Origin: Sphingobacterium zeae
GTDB lineage: Bacteria; Bacteroidota; Bacteroidia; Sphingobacteriales; Sphingobacteriaceae
Length of the DNA: 64,000 nucleotides
Assembly (NCBI RefSeq): GCF_030818895.1
Contig: NZ_JAUTBA010000001.1
Coordinates: 4,092,001-4,156,000 of the forward strand
Reading direction: 5' to 3'
Position 1 is the first letter of the stretch; each line of letters opens with the position of its first letter. Of this stretch, positions 26,596 to 34,931 are shown in pieces. A program made the translations under genes and the position numbers. A model generated the notes under the pieces. It made no database searches. It had not been told where the DNA came from and was given only the letters and a program-made list of their open reading frames with translations.

Positions 26596-27929
26596 TGGAT
26601 CTTATATTCTTCAATTTTTCGATACAAGGTAGCTATACCGATTTCTAACAATCGAGCAGCCTCCGCTTTATTTCCATTCGTATGTTTCAATACACGCTGT
26701 ATATGCTGCCTTTCTATATTCGTCATCGAAAAGTTTGACGAGCCCCCCGCCCCTTCTCTATACTCACGTTCTCCAAAAGGAAGACTCTGAATATCCAGCA
26801 CGCCGTCCTCACTTAAAATTACACTGCGTTCAATCACATTTTTCAGTTCACGAATATTTCCCCGCCATACATTGTGTTCCAAGGCCTGCACAAATGCAGG
26901 GCTCATCTGCAAAGGTTTCAAATTGGATTTTACAGCAAAAATATCGGCATAATATTGCGCCAGCGGCACAATATCTTGTACCCGCTCACGCAGCGGCGGT
27001 AATTCAATCGTGAAAACAGACAACCTATAAAATAGATCACTCCTGAAATGGTCAGATGCAATTTCGGTTTCGAGATTTCTGTTGGTCGCGGCTATAATAC
27101 GTACGTCCACTTTCGTTGGTTTGGGGTCCCCAACTTTTAAAAACTCGCCGGTTTCCAAAACACGGAGAATTTTGGCCTGAAGTTCCACAGCCATCTCCCC
27201 GACCTCATCCAGAAAAATAGTCCCCAAATGTGCTTCTTCAAACAAGCCGCGCTGATCTTTCGTCGCTCCGGTAAAAGCACCGGATTTATGGCCAAACAGC
27301 TCGTTTTCCAGCAGATCTTTTGTAAATGCGGCACAGTTAATGGCCACAAAATTACGGTCTCTCCTGGAACTGGCCTGATGTATTGCCTGTGCAAAAATCT
27401 CTTTACCGGTACCAGTTTCTCCAGTTAGTAGAACCGTTGTATTGGTAACGGCAACTTTTTGTGCCATGTCAATGGCAGCCTTTATTGCACTAGATTTTCC
27501 AATAATCTTATCGAAAGAAAGTTTGTCTCCTAATCGCTTTTCTAATTGCTGTACCCTTCTTGCCAATGCAACCTTTTCACAGGCTTTATAAAGCAGGGGT
27601 ATAATGCGATTATTGTCATCTCCTTTGGTTATATATTCAAAAGCACCATTTTTTATCGCCCGAACACCGTCTGGGATATTCCCGTATGCTGTCAATAGGA
27701 TAATCTCTACAATTGGATACCGTTCTTTAATTAATTTGGCCGTTTCTACCCCATTACCGTCAGGCAGTTTGACATCGCAAAGAACAACATCTACATCGTT
27801 GACTTCAAGTTTCTTCAACCCCGATTTAATATCAGCTGCTTCAATCACATCAAAACCTTCCAGGCTAATAATTTTGGCCATCAATTTCCGAAGTTTCTCT
27901 TCGTCGTCTATCAGGAGAATTCTATTCAC
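26592..27929 (-). CDS. sigma-54-dependent response regulator (NtrC family)
   Basis: About 445 residues from the GTG at 27929 (NRILLIDDEEKLRKL is the usual start; the frame extends to a TTG at 27968). Receiver domain with phospho-acceptor in VVLCDVKLPDG; AAA+ domain with GETGTGKE, the sigma-54 contact loop GAFTGA, and FLDEVGEM; a C-terminal Fis-type helix-turn-helix (NKAEAARLLEIGIATLYRKI). It activates sigma-54 promoters when phosphorylated by the downstream kinase. A -7 box TACTTTTG lies at 27951-27944 just before this start, supporting GTG as the initiation codon. Confidence 0.93.
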   Translation of the reverse strand: MNRILLIDDEEKLRKLMAKIISLEGFDVIEAADIKSGLKKLEVNDVDVVLCDVKLPDGNGVETAKLIKERYPIVEIILLTAYGNIPDGVRAIKNGAFEYITKGDDNNRIIPLLYKACEKVALARRVQQLEKRLGDKLSFDKIIGKSSAIKAAIDMAQKVAVTNTTVLLTGETGTGKEIFAQAIHQASSRRDRNFVAINCAAFTKDLLENELFGHKSGAFTGATKDQRGLFEEAHLGTIFLDEVGEMAVELQAKILRVLETGEFLKVGDPKPTKVDVRIIAATNRNLETEIASDHFRSDLFYRLSVFTIELPPLRERVQDIVPLAQYYADIFAVKSNLKPLQMSPAFVQALEHNVWRGNIRELKNVIERSVILSEDGVLDIQSLPFGEREYREGAGGSSNFSMTNIERQHIQRVLKHTNGNKAEAARLLEIGIATLYRKIEEYKIQ

Positions 27930-27943
27930 AATATTCGTTTTTT

Positions 27944-27951
27944 CAAAAGTA
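27944..27951 (-). promoter_or_regulatory. -7 promoter element of the NtrC/kinase operon
   Basis: Minus-strand TACTTTTG is an exact TAnnTTTG match, 14 nt before the GTG start; the -33 element is not clear (a TTTG lies 14 nt upstream, closer than usual). Confidence 0.45.
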
Positions 27952-28157
27952 CAATTTGTCCGAAGCAAATAGTAGAAAAATAAACAATTTGACTATTTCT
28001 CAAAAACTTTCCCGTCATCAAAATAAAAACGCTATATTTGCTTCTCTCAACATCCTTAAAACTGCATGTAAGATTAAAATTCTTTAGAACGAAATAAATA
28101 CCATCCATTGACAATACCTGTCCAAATGGTCTTTTCTAACATTTAAAGAATTTCAAC

Positions 28158-29753
28158 ATGCTTTCATTACAACAACTTTCTTATATACATCCGAATAAAG
28201 ATTTATTGTTTGGGAACATAAATCTACACATCAATGCGCAAGAGAAAATAGCGCTTATCGGCCACAATGGTATCGGTAAATCAACTTTATTGCGACTGAT
28301 TGCCAAAGAACTATTGCCTTCCAGTGGCAGCGTACAAGTCAGTACCAGCACCTATTATGTTCCTCAAGTTGTGGGACAATTTGAGGATAACACAGTCGCC
28401 GAAGCACTTGGCATTGCCAAAAAATTAGATGCACTCCACGCGATATTAGCTGGCGATGCGTCTGAAGAAAATTTCAATAGACTTCAAGATGATTGGACCT
28501 TGGAGGAACGATGCCAAGAAGCTTTCGCGCAATGGGATCTGCCCGACATCCAGTTGACACAGAAGATGTCTTCCCTTAGCGGTGGACAAAAAACAAAAGT
28601 CCTATTGGCCGGAATCCACATTCACCGATCCGAACTTATTCTTCTTGATGAACCCAGCAACCATTTGGATATGGATAGCAAAACGCTACTATACGATTGG
28701 ATTCAATCAAGCAAAAACACAGTGATTATTGTTAGCCACGATAGAGCCCTGCTTAATTTATTGGATGACATGGCCGAAATGACCCCAAAAGGTATTAAGC
28801 GGTATGGGGGGAATTATGCCTTTTACGAAACTCAAAAAGAGACCGAGCGCCATGCGTTACAACAAGATATTCACCACAAGGAAAGGGCGATTAAAATTGC
28901 AAAGGAGAAAGAAAGAGAAACAATCGAACGCCAAAATAGATTAAACAACCGCGCTCAAAAAAAACAGGAAAAGGCAGGTGTAGCGCGTATTATGATGAAT
29001 ACACTGCGCAACAATGCTGAAAAAAGTACAGCCAAAATAAAAAGTGTGCATCAGGACAAAATTGGAGATATCAAATCCGATCTACAGGAACTCCGAGGTT
29101 CACAATCTGCACTGGACGAGATTAAAATAGATTTAGGAAACAGTGCTTTTCCAACCGGAAAGAGTATGGTCAAAGTCGAAAATGTCAATTTCAAGTATGA
29201 CTCACAAGGACTCTGGCCAGTTGATATCAACTTTCAATTATTCAGTGGAGATCGTATCGCACTACAAGGACAGAATGGATCTGGTAAAACGACATTGGTC
29301 AGACTTCTACTCGGCCAATTGACACCTGTACAAGGAAAAATTGAACGTCAATCATTTCGTGCGATCTATTTAGATCAAACATACTCCATTTTGTCTTCGC
29401 ATCTAAGTATTTATGAACAGGCCCAGCAATTCAATAGCGACGCACTACCTGAACATGAGATCAAAATTAGGCTCAATCGGTTCTTATTTGGAAAAGACGA
29501 TTGGGACAAGCCTTGCCAATTGTTGAGTGGTGGTGAAAAAATGCGTCTGATATTATGTTGTCTCACCATTCAGCAACAGTCGCCGGATCTAATTATCCTT
29601 GATGAACCAACAAACAATTTAGATCTTCAAAATATCCGGATTCTGACCAGAGCGATTCAGCTCTATAAAGGTACGCTACTCGTCATTTCACATGATGCGG
29701 TCTTTCTACAGGAGATCCATATCAACAAAGTCATCAAACTAAAAGACCTGTAA
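28158..29753 (+). CDS. ABC-F family ATPase
   Basis: A 531-residue soluble protein with two ABC ATPase domains and no membrane segments. Walker A motifs are GHNGIGKST and GQNGSGKTT, signature motifs LSGGQKTKV and LSGGEKMRL, Walker B ILLDEPSNHLDMD and IILDEPTNNLDLQ. A charged linker (KERAIKIAKEKERETIERQNRLNNR) joins them. ABC-F proteins act on the ribosome, in translation quality control or antibiotic protection. Which subfamily this is cannot be decided from sequence alone. Divergent from the NtrC operon. Confidence 0.9.
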   Translation: MLSLQQLSYIHPNKDLLFGNINLHINAQEKIALIGHNGIGKSTLLRLIAKELLPSSGSVQVSTSTYYVPQVVGQFEDNTVAEALGIAKKLDALHAILAGDASEENFNRLQDDWTLEERCQEAFAQWDLPDIQLTQKMSSLSGGQKTKVLLAGIHIHRSELILLDEPSNHLDMDSKTLLYDWIQSSKNTVIIVSHDRALLNLLDDMAEMTPKGIKRYGGNYAFYETQKETERHALQQDIHHKERAIKIAKEKERETIERQNRLNNRAQKKQEKAGVARIMMNTLRNNAEKSTAKIKSVHQDKIGDIKSDLQELRGSQSALDEIKIDLGNSAFPTGKSMVKVENVNFKYDSQGLWPVDINFQLFSGDRIALQGQNGSGKTTLVRLLLGQLTPVQGKIERQSFRAIYLDQTYSILSSHLSIYEQAQQFNSDALPEHEIKIRLNRFLFGKDDWDKPCQLLSGGEKMRLILCCLTIQQQSPDLIILDEPTNNLDLQNIRILTRAIQLYKGTLLVISHDAVFLQEIHINKVIKLKDL

Positions 29754-29760
29754 ATGACAA

Positions 29761-29794
29761 CTGCGTTTATTTCGTTGCAACGGAATAAACGCAG
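29761..29794. repeat. hairpin after the ABC-F gene
   Basis: A 14-bp stem (CTGCGTTTATTTCG with CGGAATAAACGCAG, one wobble pair) and loop TTGCAA, starting 7 nt after the stop. No T-tract follows, so it may act as a weak or factor-dependent terminator, or as an mRNA end-stabiliser. Bases 29795-30040 beyond it are AT-rich, with a palindromic ATCGATAAA / TTTATCGAT pair (near 29878 and 29911) ahead of the GMC oxidoreductase. Confidence 0.5.
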
Positions 29795-30040
29795 TATTCA
29801 ATGACTGCTTCCTATAAAATTTTAATAAAACACGGTATCTTTTGTAACAATCCCATATTCGTTATTTAAAATCTGCTAAATCGATAAATTAATTTAAAAA
29901 AAACGAATTTTTATCGATATATTCACGATGATTTTAAACATGAAACAATAACCATTAAATTAATTGAACCTTCTCATTTACATAGCAGCCTTAGGGCAGA
30001 TGTATCGCACAGGCCTCTCAATTAATTACTTCATTTAATT

Positions 30041-31777
30041 ATGTCAGATTATCAAATTAAAGAAAATCCCGAATTATTTGACGCCATCGTAGTTGGTTCC
30101 GGCGCAGGTGGTGGTATGGCAGGTTATATACTTGCACATGCGGGGCTTAAAGTATTGATGCTGGAAGCAGGTCCTTTTTATGACCCAGCAAAAGATTCGT
30201 TACAACTACGCTGGCCTTGGGAATCTCCAAGAAGAGGAGCCGGTACCACAAGACCATTCGGGGATTTTGACGCAGCCTTCGGTGGCTGGCAAATCGAAGG
30301 TGAACCCTACAGCAAGGTAGCGGGAACTGAATTTGAATGGTTTAGAGCACGTATGCTGGGCGGCAGAACCAACCACTGGGGTCGAATTTCATTACGTATG
30401 GGACCTGACGATTTCAAGCCAAAGGATGGAGTAACAGACGAATGGCCTATCACTTATGAAGAAGTTAAGCCATTTTATGACCGTGTCGATCGAATGATCG
30501 GAATATATGGCACCGTGGAGGGGCTTCATAATGAACCGGATGGGATTTTTATGAAACCACCTAAGCCACGCTTAAACGAACTATACATTGCAAAAGGTGC
30601 CAAAAAAGCTGGAGTTCCAGTGATTCCCGGAAGAGGAGCCGTGCTAACGGAAGTATCAAAAGATATTAAAGATCGAGGTACCTGTTTCTACTGTGGCCAA
30701 TGTGGCCGTGCATGTAAAGTTTATGGAGACTTTTCTTCTTCATCTTGTCTGGTTATTCCAGCGATGAAAACAGGTAACCTAAAGGTGATAGACAATGCAA
30801 TGGTAAGGGAAGTCATTACAAATGATGAAGGAATTGCAGTTGGTGTTTCTTATGTAAACACCAAGGATTTGCAAGAATATACCGTTAAAGGGAAAACCGT
30901 TATTTTGGGTGCTAGTGCCTGTGAAAGCGCGCGGATCATGTTAAATTCCAAATCAAAATCGCATCCTGGGGGTGTTGGTAATAGCAGCGGTTTAGTCGGA
31001 AAATATCTCCACGATTCTACAGGGGCCAGTTTATCGGGCTTTTTACCACAACTACTTGACCGGAAGCGTTATAATGAGGATGGCGTTGGAAGTGTCCATA
31101 TTTATTCACCATGGTGGGAAGATAATGCCAAGTTGAATTTCCCAAGAGGTTACCACATCGAATATGGTGGTGGTTTACATATGCCCTCTTATGGATTTTT
31201 GAATTGGGTACCGAAAGTAAATGACCTGGCAAAAAATTCGGATGGGAAGTCAAAAGCCAAAGGCGGTTATGGTACTGCATTAAAAGAAGATTTCCGTAGC
31301 TATTATGGTGCAAATGTAGGTATGGCAGGCCGGGGAACGGCATTGGCAAGAAAAGACAATTACTGTGAAATTGACCCCGATAAAGTCGACAAATTCGGAA
31401 TTCCTGTGCTACGTTTCAACTACAAATGGGCTAATGAAGAAATAGCACAAGCCAAACATATGCAAGAGACATTTCAGTCTATTATGCACGAAATGGGCGC
31501 TGTAATTACTTCTAAAATACCAGGAGCAGATACATTGTATGGCCTGGAAGCTCCCGGAAAAATTATTCATGAAGGTGGTACCACAAGAATGGGAAATGAC
31601 CCTAAAACCTCCGTTTTGAACAAATGGGGACAAGCGCACGATTGTAAAAATCTCTACGTCGTGGATGCGGGACCATTTGTACAACAAGGTGACAAAAATC
31701 TGACCTGGACAATACTCGCCTTATCAATGCGGACAGCAGAATATATACTTCAAGAAAAGAAAAAATTAAACGGTTAA
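30041..31777 (+). CDS. GMC family FAD oxidoreductase
   Basis: A 578-residue flavoprotein. FAD-binding motif VVGSGAGGGMAG (about 17-28), then MLEAG, MLGGRTNHWG (GMC signature region) and the C-terminal HEGGTTRMGNDP...VVDAGPF block with catalytic His. A Cys-rich insert, CFYCGQCGRACK (about 212-223), is unusual for GMC proteins and could bind metal. It precedes a gluconate-2-dehydrogenase subunit-3-like gene by 4 nt, the pairing seen in membrane sugar or polyol dehydrogenases. No signal peptide is visible; export could piggy-back on the Tat partner. Substrate unknown. Confidence 0.87.
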   Translation: MSDYQIKENPELFDAIVVGSGAGGGMAGYILAHAGLKVLMLEAGPFYDPAKDSLQLRWPWESPRRGAGTTRPFGDFDAAFGGWQIEGEPYSKVAGTEFEWFRARMLGGRTNHWGRISLRMGPDDFKPKDGVTDEWPITYEEVKPFYDRVDRMIGIYGTVEGLHNEPDGIFMKPPKPRLNELYIAKGAKKAGVPVIPGRGAVLTEVSKDIKDRGTCFYCGQCGRACKVYGDFSSSSCLVIPAMKTGNLKVIDNAMVREVITNDEGIAVGVSYVNTKDLQEYTVKGKTVILGASACESARIMLNSKSKSHPGGVGNSSGLVGKYLHDSTGASLSGFLPQLLDRKRYNEDGVGSVHIYSPWWEDNAKLNFPRGYHIEYGGGLHMPSYGFLNWVPKVNDLAKNSDGKSKAKGGYGTALKEDFRSYYGANVGMAGRGTALARKDNYCEIDPDKVDKFGIPVLRFNYKWANEEIAQAKHMQETFQSIMHEMGAVITSKIPGADTLYGLEAPGKIIHEGGTTRMGNDPKTSVLNKWGQAHDCKNLYVVDAGPFVQQGDKNLTWTILALSMRTAEYILQEKKKLNG

Positions 31778-31781
31778 AAGC

Positions 31782-32414
31782 ATGAATAGAAGAGAATCTT
31801 TAAGAGCATTAGGATTAATTGCAGCTGGATCTGGTCTTTTAACCGCAGCTTGCAATTCAAAAGATGCTAAAAATGCAGTAGCAGACAATAGCAAAAAATT
31901 ACCTGGAGTCCAGGATTTTGAATACGAACGCACGGAACAATTATATGCCGAAAAGTTTTTTGACGAACATGAAATGGCTACAATCACTGTTTTGGCGGAT
32001 ATTATTATTCCTAAGGATAACATTTCAGGAAGTGCTTCGGAAGCGGGAGTACCCGATTTCATCGAATTTATCGTAAAAGATTTGCCGGATAATAAAATCC
32101 CTATGCGTGGCGGACTTCGTTGGCTCGACCTCCAATCCAAAAAGCGTTACGGAACAGTATTTATCAAATGCAGTGCAAAAGATCAACTTGCATTGGTAGA
32201 TGATATTGCCTACCCTGACTTGGCAAAACCGGAAATGAAACAAGGTGCCGCCTTCTTTTCATTAATGCGCAACCTGACTTCCTCAGGATTTTACACGAGT
32301 GAAATGGGTGTGAAAGATATCGGCTATGCCGGAAATAAACCTGGAGTCTGGAATGGTGTACCAGATGATGTGTTGAAAGAGCACGGTTTTGACCCGACTA
32401 AATTCTTTGGATAA
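31782..32414 (+). CDS. gluconate 2-dehydrogenase subunit 3-like Tat lipoprotein
   Basis: A 210-residue protein starting MNRRESLRALG, a twin-arginine signal, then LLTAACNSK, a lipobox with Cys. The body (LYAEKFFDEHEMATITVLADIIIPKD, EAGVPDFIEFIVKD, RGGLRWLDLQSKKRYG) is the subunit-3 family fold. It is normally the small partner of a GMC dehydrogenase, anchoring it in the periplasm. Cotranscribed with the GMC gene; terminator follows. Confidence 0.88.
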   Translation: MNRRESLRALGLIAAGSGLLTAACNSKDAKNAVADNSKKLPGVQDFEYERTEQLYAEKFFDEHEMATITVLADIIIPKDNISGSASEAGVPDFIEFIVKDLPDNKIPMRGGLRWLDLQSKKRYGTVFIKCSAKDQLALVDDIAYPDLAKPEMKQGAAFFSLMRNLTSSGFYTSEMGVKDIGYAGNKPGVWNGVPDDVLKEHGFDPTKFFG

Positions 32415-32415
32415 T

Positions 32416-32451
32416 AAAAAAATCCTTTCCGTTTTCGGAAAGGATTTTTTT
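32416..32451. terminator. bidirectional terminator after the GMC operon and ompA-like gene
   Basis: A perfect 15-bp stem (A7 plus TCCTTTCC with GGAAAGGA plus T7) and loop GTTTTC, immediately after the subunit-3 stop and before the convergent OmpA-like stop. Confidence 0.92.
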
Positions 32452-32468
32452 ATTTACCTCATTAAAAT

Positions 32469-33368
32469 CTATTGTGCTGATGGCACCTCGGTAGCCTCCG
32501 GAGCCTTATCAATCAACTCCATAAATTGATCCAATTTAGGGGTGATAATAATCTGCGTTCTTCTATTCCGTTGCTTACCTAGAGCCGTTGTGTTATCTGC
32601 AATTGGATTATATTCTCCCCTACCGCCTGCAGTTAAGCGTTTAGGATCCACACCATATTTATTTTGTAAAGCCTGTACCACAGAAGAAGCCCGTAAAGTA
32701 CTTAAATCCCAGTTATTCCGAATATTAGGTTTAGAAATTGGATCGGTATCGGTATTACCTTCAATCAATACTTCATAATCTCTATAATCTTGGATAATTT
32801 TCGCAATTTTACTTAATGTCTGGTCGGCTCTATCATTAATTTCATAGCTACCGGATTTGTAAAGCATATTATCAGCAAGTGAGATATAAACTACCCCTTT
32901 TAATACCTGTACATCAACTTCCTGCAATTCCTCACGGCTAAGCGATCTCGTCAAATTATTGGTCAATACCAGATTCAAGGAATCGGATTTGTTTTTCGTC
33001 TCAACGAGATGCTTAATATATTTATTTGAAGCGTTAATTTCATCAACCAACTTGGAAATATTAATATTTCCCTGTGAATTCTGATTAATACTGTTATCGA
33101 GCGATTTCTGCAAAGCAGCATAAGCCGATCGGAGATCCGCATTATTTTGTCGTTCAGAGGCCAACTGATCTTCTAAACTCTTGATCCGTGTCCGACCTTC
33201 AGCCAATTGAAGCTGTCCATCCTGATATTGTTTGGTCAATTGACTGTGCTCCGTTTGTAATTTACTATAGTCGGACTGTAAACCAGCATATTGCTTTTTG
33301 CTAACACCACATCCGATAACAAACAAACTGGCCGTTAATACAGTCATTGGAAAAACTAAATTCTTCAT
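32469..33368 (-). CDS. OmpA-family lipoprotein
   Basis: A 299-residue protein starting at the ATG at 33368; lipobox SLFVIGCG places the Cys near residue 20. A long coiled coil (QSDYSKLQTEHSQLTKQYQDG, RIKSLEDQLASERQNN) leads to an OmpA C-terminal peptidoglycan-binding domain: VLIEGNTDTDPI, NWDLSTLRASSVVQAL, LTAGGRGEYNP and RNRRTQIII. A 28-residue upstream extension to 33452 is unlikely. It probably tethers the outer membrane to the cell wall. Confidence 0.88.
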   Translation of the reverse strand: MKNLVFPMTVLTASLFVIGCGVSKKQYAGLQSDYSKLQTEHSQLTKQYQDGQLQLAEGRTRIKSLEDQLASERQNNADLRSAYAALQKSLDNSINQNSQGNINISKLVDEINASNKYIKHLVETKNKSDSLNLVLTNNLTRSLSREELQEVDVQVLKGVVYISLADNMLYKSGSYEINDRADQTLSKIAKIIQDYRDYEVLIEGNTDTDPISKPNIRNNWDLSTLRASSVVQALQNKYGVDPKRLTAGGRGEYNPIADNTTALGKQRNRRTQIIITPKLDQFMELIDKAPEATEVPSAQ

Positions 33369-33471
33369 GATATACTCTTTTTGTAGATGTTGAATTAATT
33401 CATAGAACAAGATACGCAATATTCTAGCCAAAATACCCCACAGTCTTGTCAAATTAACAACCTTTAACGTC

Positions 33472-33996
33472 CTATTGGGCTAGCTCCTTCAGCTCTGTAG
33501 CGCTAAATACTTGCCCACCTTTAAGATAGGGATTTGCGCCTTTGAGATAATTATAAATAATTGATTTAGCCTCTTCATTGGGTAATTTATAAAGATTTTT
33601 AACAAGGAAATTTTTATCCTCAAGGATATTATTGTTATATCCCAAAAAAGAAGGCGCATGTACCTGTACGCTCCAACGTATAAACCGTGCTTCAATATGA
33701 TTTGGATTTTCTTTTATTACTTCTTCCAAATAATTTTTACCCTCCTTAAACTGCCCAACTTTTTTAAATGGATTACCGATATGTTTCGCTAATAGGATCT
33801 GATAAGCGGCCAAGTATACTTTATCAGTAGGTGATTTGGCCCCCTCCTTTAACACTTTTAAATTATGTTCACATAGATCCTCATCCTTTACGGCCCCTGC
33901 ATATTCCCTTCGAATTTTATCTATATTCACCTGTTGGCCAAATCCAGCCTTCGACAGGCAAAATAGAACAATGATTATTACTATTCGTGTTATCAT
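33472..33996 (-). CDS. small secreted TPR-like hypothetical protein
   Basis: A 174-residue protein with signal peptide ITRIVIIIVLFCLSKAGFGQ. The mature part is helical, with a TPR-like unit (QFKEGKNYLEEVIKENPNHIEARFIRWSVQ). Such proteins occur beside lipoproteins in Bacteroidota but have no assigned function. It is upstream of the OmpA-like gene in the same direction; the 100-nt gap makes cotranscription possible. Confidence 0.7.
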   Translation of the reverse strand: MITRIVIIIVLFCLSKAGFGQQVNIDKIRREYAGAVKDEDLCEHNLKVLKEGAKSPTDKVYLAAYQILLAKHIGNPFKKVGQFKEGKNYLEEVIKENPNHIEARFIRWSVQVHAPSFLGYNNNILEDKNFLVKNLYKLPNEEAKSIIYNYLKGANPYLKGGQVFSATELKELAQ

Positions 33997-34491
33997 AATT
34001 ATAAATTAGCTCGTTTAAACCATTTCATTTTCCCGTTTAAATTACTAAAAAAATTGAATCCAGCTATTAATTTTAAATTACCATAGCATAACGCCAAAAA
34101 TTCATGTCAACGCATCGCCACAGCCAGCCTTAAATAAGAGAAAAGTCTTCATTCCAATATATTTTTAAAGCAATTTTGCGGCATGAAACTGATTTTAGCA
34201 ACAAGCCCATTCTGGTTAAAAGTGATTTTGTCGATTCTATTTGGTGTGATATTAGGCTGCTTCTTAGGGGAGATTGTGTTTAACTTATTACAAGCCTAAA
34301 CTCCGCATTACAAGCCTAAGCCCGTCATCATTGATATCGCGTTCTCTACTTGACAATCCCGTGAATTTTATGCGTAGAGATAATCCGCTTATTGCAGCTC
34401 TATAGATCAAACCAATAAGTTTCATATTCCTTGCCAAAAGTCAAATTATTTTTACTATATTGGGTATACCATTATAAATTTAAAAGGAGCT
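33997..34491. other. intergenic region with one small ORF and a short direct repeat
   Basis: About 495 bases between the secreted TPR-like gene and the next plus-strand gene. It contains the 38-codon ORF at 34183 and two adjacent copies of ATTACAAGCCTAA (34287-34299 and 34308-34320), the first overlapping that ORF's stop. I see nothing else. Confidence 0.5.
34183..34299 (+). CDS. possible 38-residue hydrophobic membrane protein
   Basis: An ATG-to-TAA frame of 39 codons encoding MKLILATSPFWLKVILSILF, then GVILGCFLGEIVFNLLQA: one membrane helix with GxxxGxxxG spacing. It resembles the first helix of dicarboxylate/cation symporters (LKxLxGxxxGxxxG), so it may be a gene remnant rather than a functional small protein. 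No ribosome-binding site is obvious. Confidence 0.3.
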   Translation: MKLILATSPFWLKVILSILFGVILGCFLGEIVFNLLQA

Positions 34492-34866
34492 ATGGAGACA
34501 AAAGCAGAATATCAGATTTGGGATACTATTGTGAATAGCGCAAAAACTAAATTCGATTATAAGCATATTCGTGCTATGTTTAAAAAAGAGGATGACGAAA
34601 TAACCGATAAGTTTCTATTCCATATCATTGCAGGATTTGCCTGTGGTGAAAATCATCAGACTATCTCAACCAATCTTTTCAATGAATTACAAAGCATTCA
34701 TTTTGAGTGCAATGAAGAACAGATCGATAAATTTATCGCTGATAAACACGTAAAATTCAGTCCTGAAATATACGCCACCTATCTTGCATTCTCTATGCTG
34801 GAGGATGGTGAAGATATCGATAATATCAACGAAATCATTAATAATCTGTTGCAACTAGATAAATAA
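34492..34866 (+). CDS. small acidic hypothetical protein
   Basis: A 124-residue soluble, helical, acidic protein (EDGEDIDNINEIINNLLQLDK at the end). A good Shine-Dalgarno, AAAGGAG, lies 5 nt before the ATG, unusual in this window and good support for the start. No motif recognised; neighbours (membrane remnant upstream, DUF3857 genes downstream) give no clue. Confidence 0.7.
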   Translation: METKAEYQIWDTIVNSAKTKFDYKHIRAMFKKEDDEITDKFLFHIIAGFACGENHQTISTNLFNELQSIHFECNEEQIDKFIADKHVKFSPEIYATYLAFSMLEDGEDIDNINEIINNLLQLDK

Positions 34867-34931
34867 TTATACGGAAGTATCGTTTAATTTTGGCTAAAAA
34901 CTTATATTCGTGAATTATTACACCTATAGTT

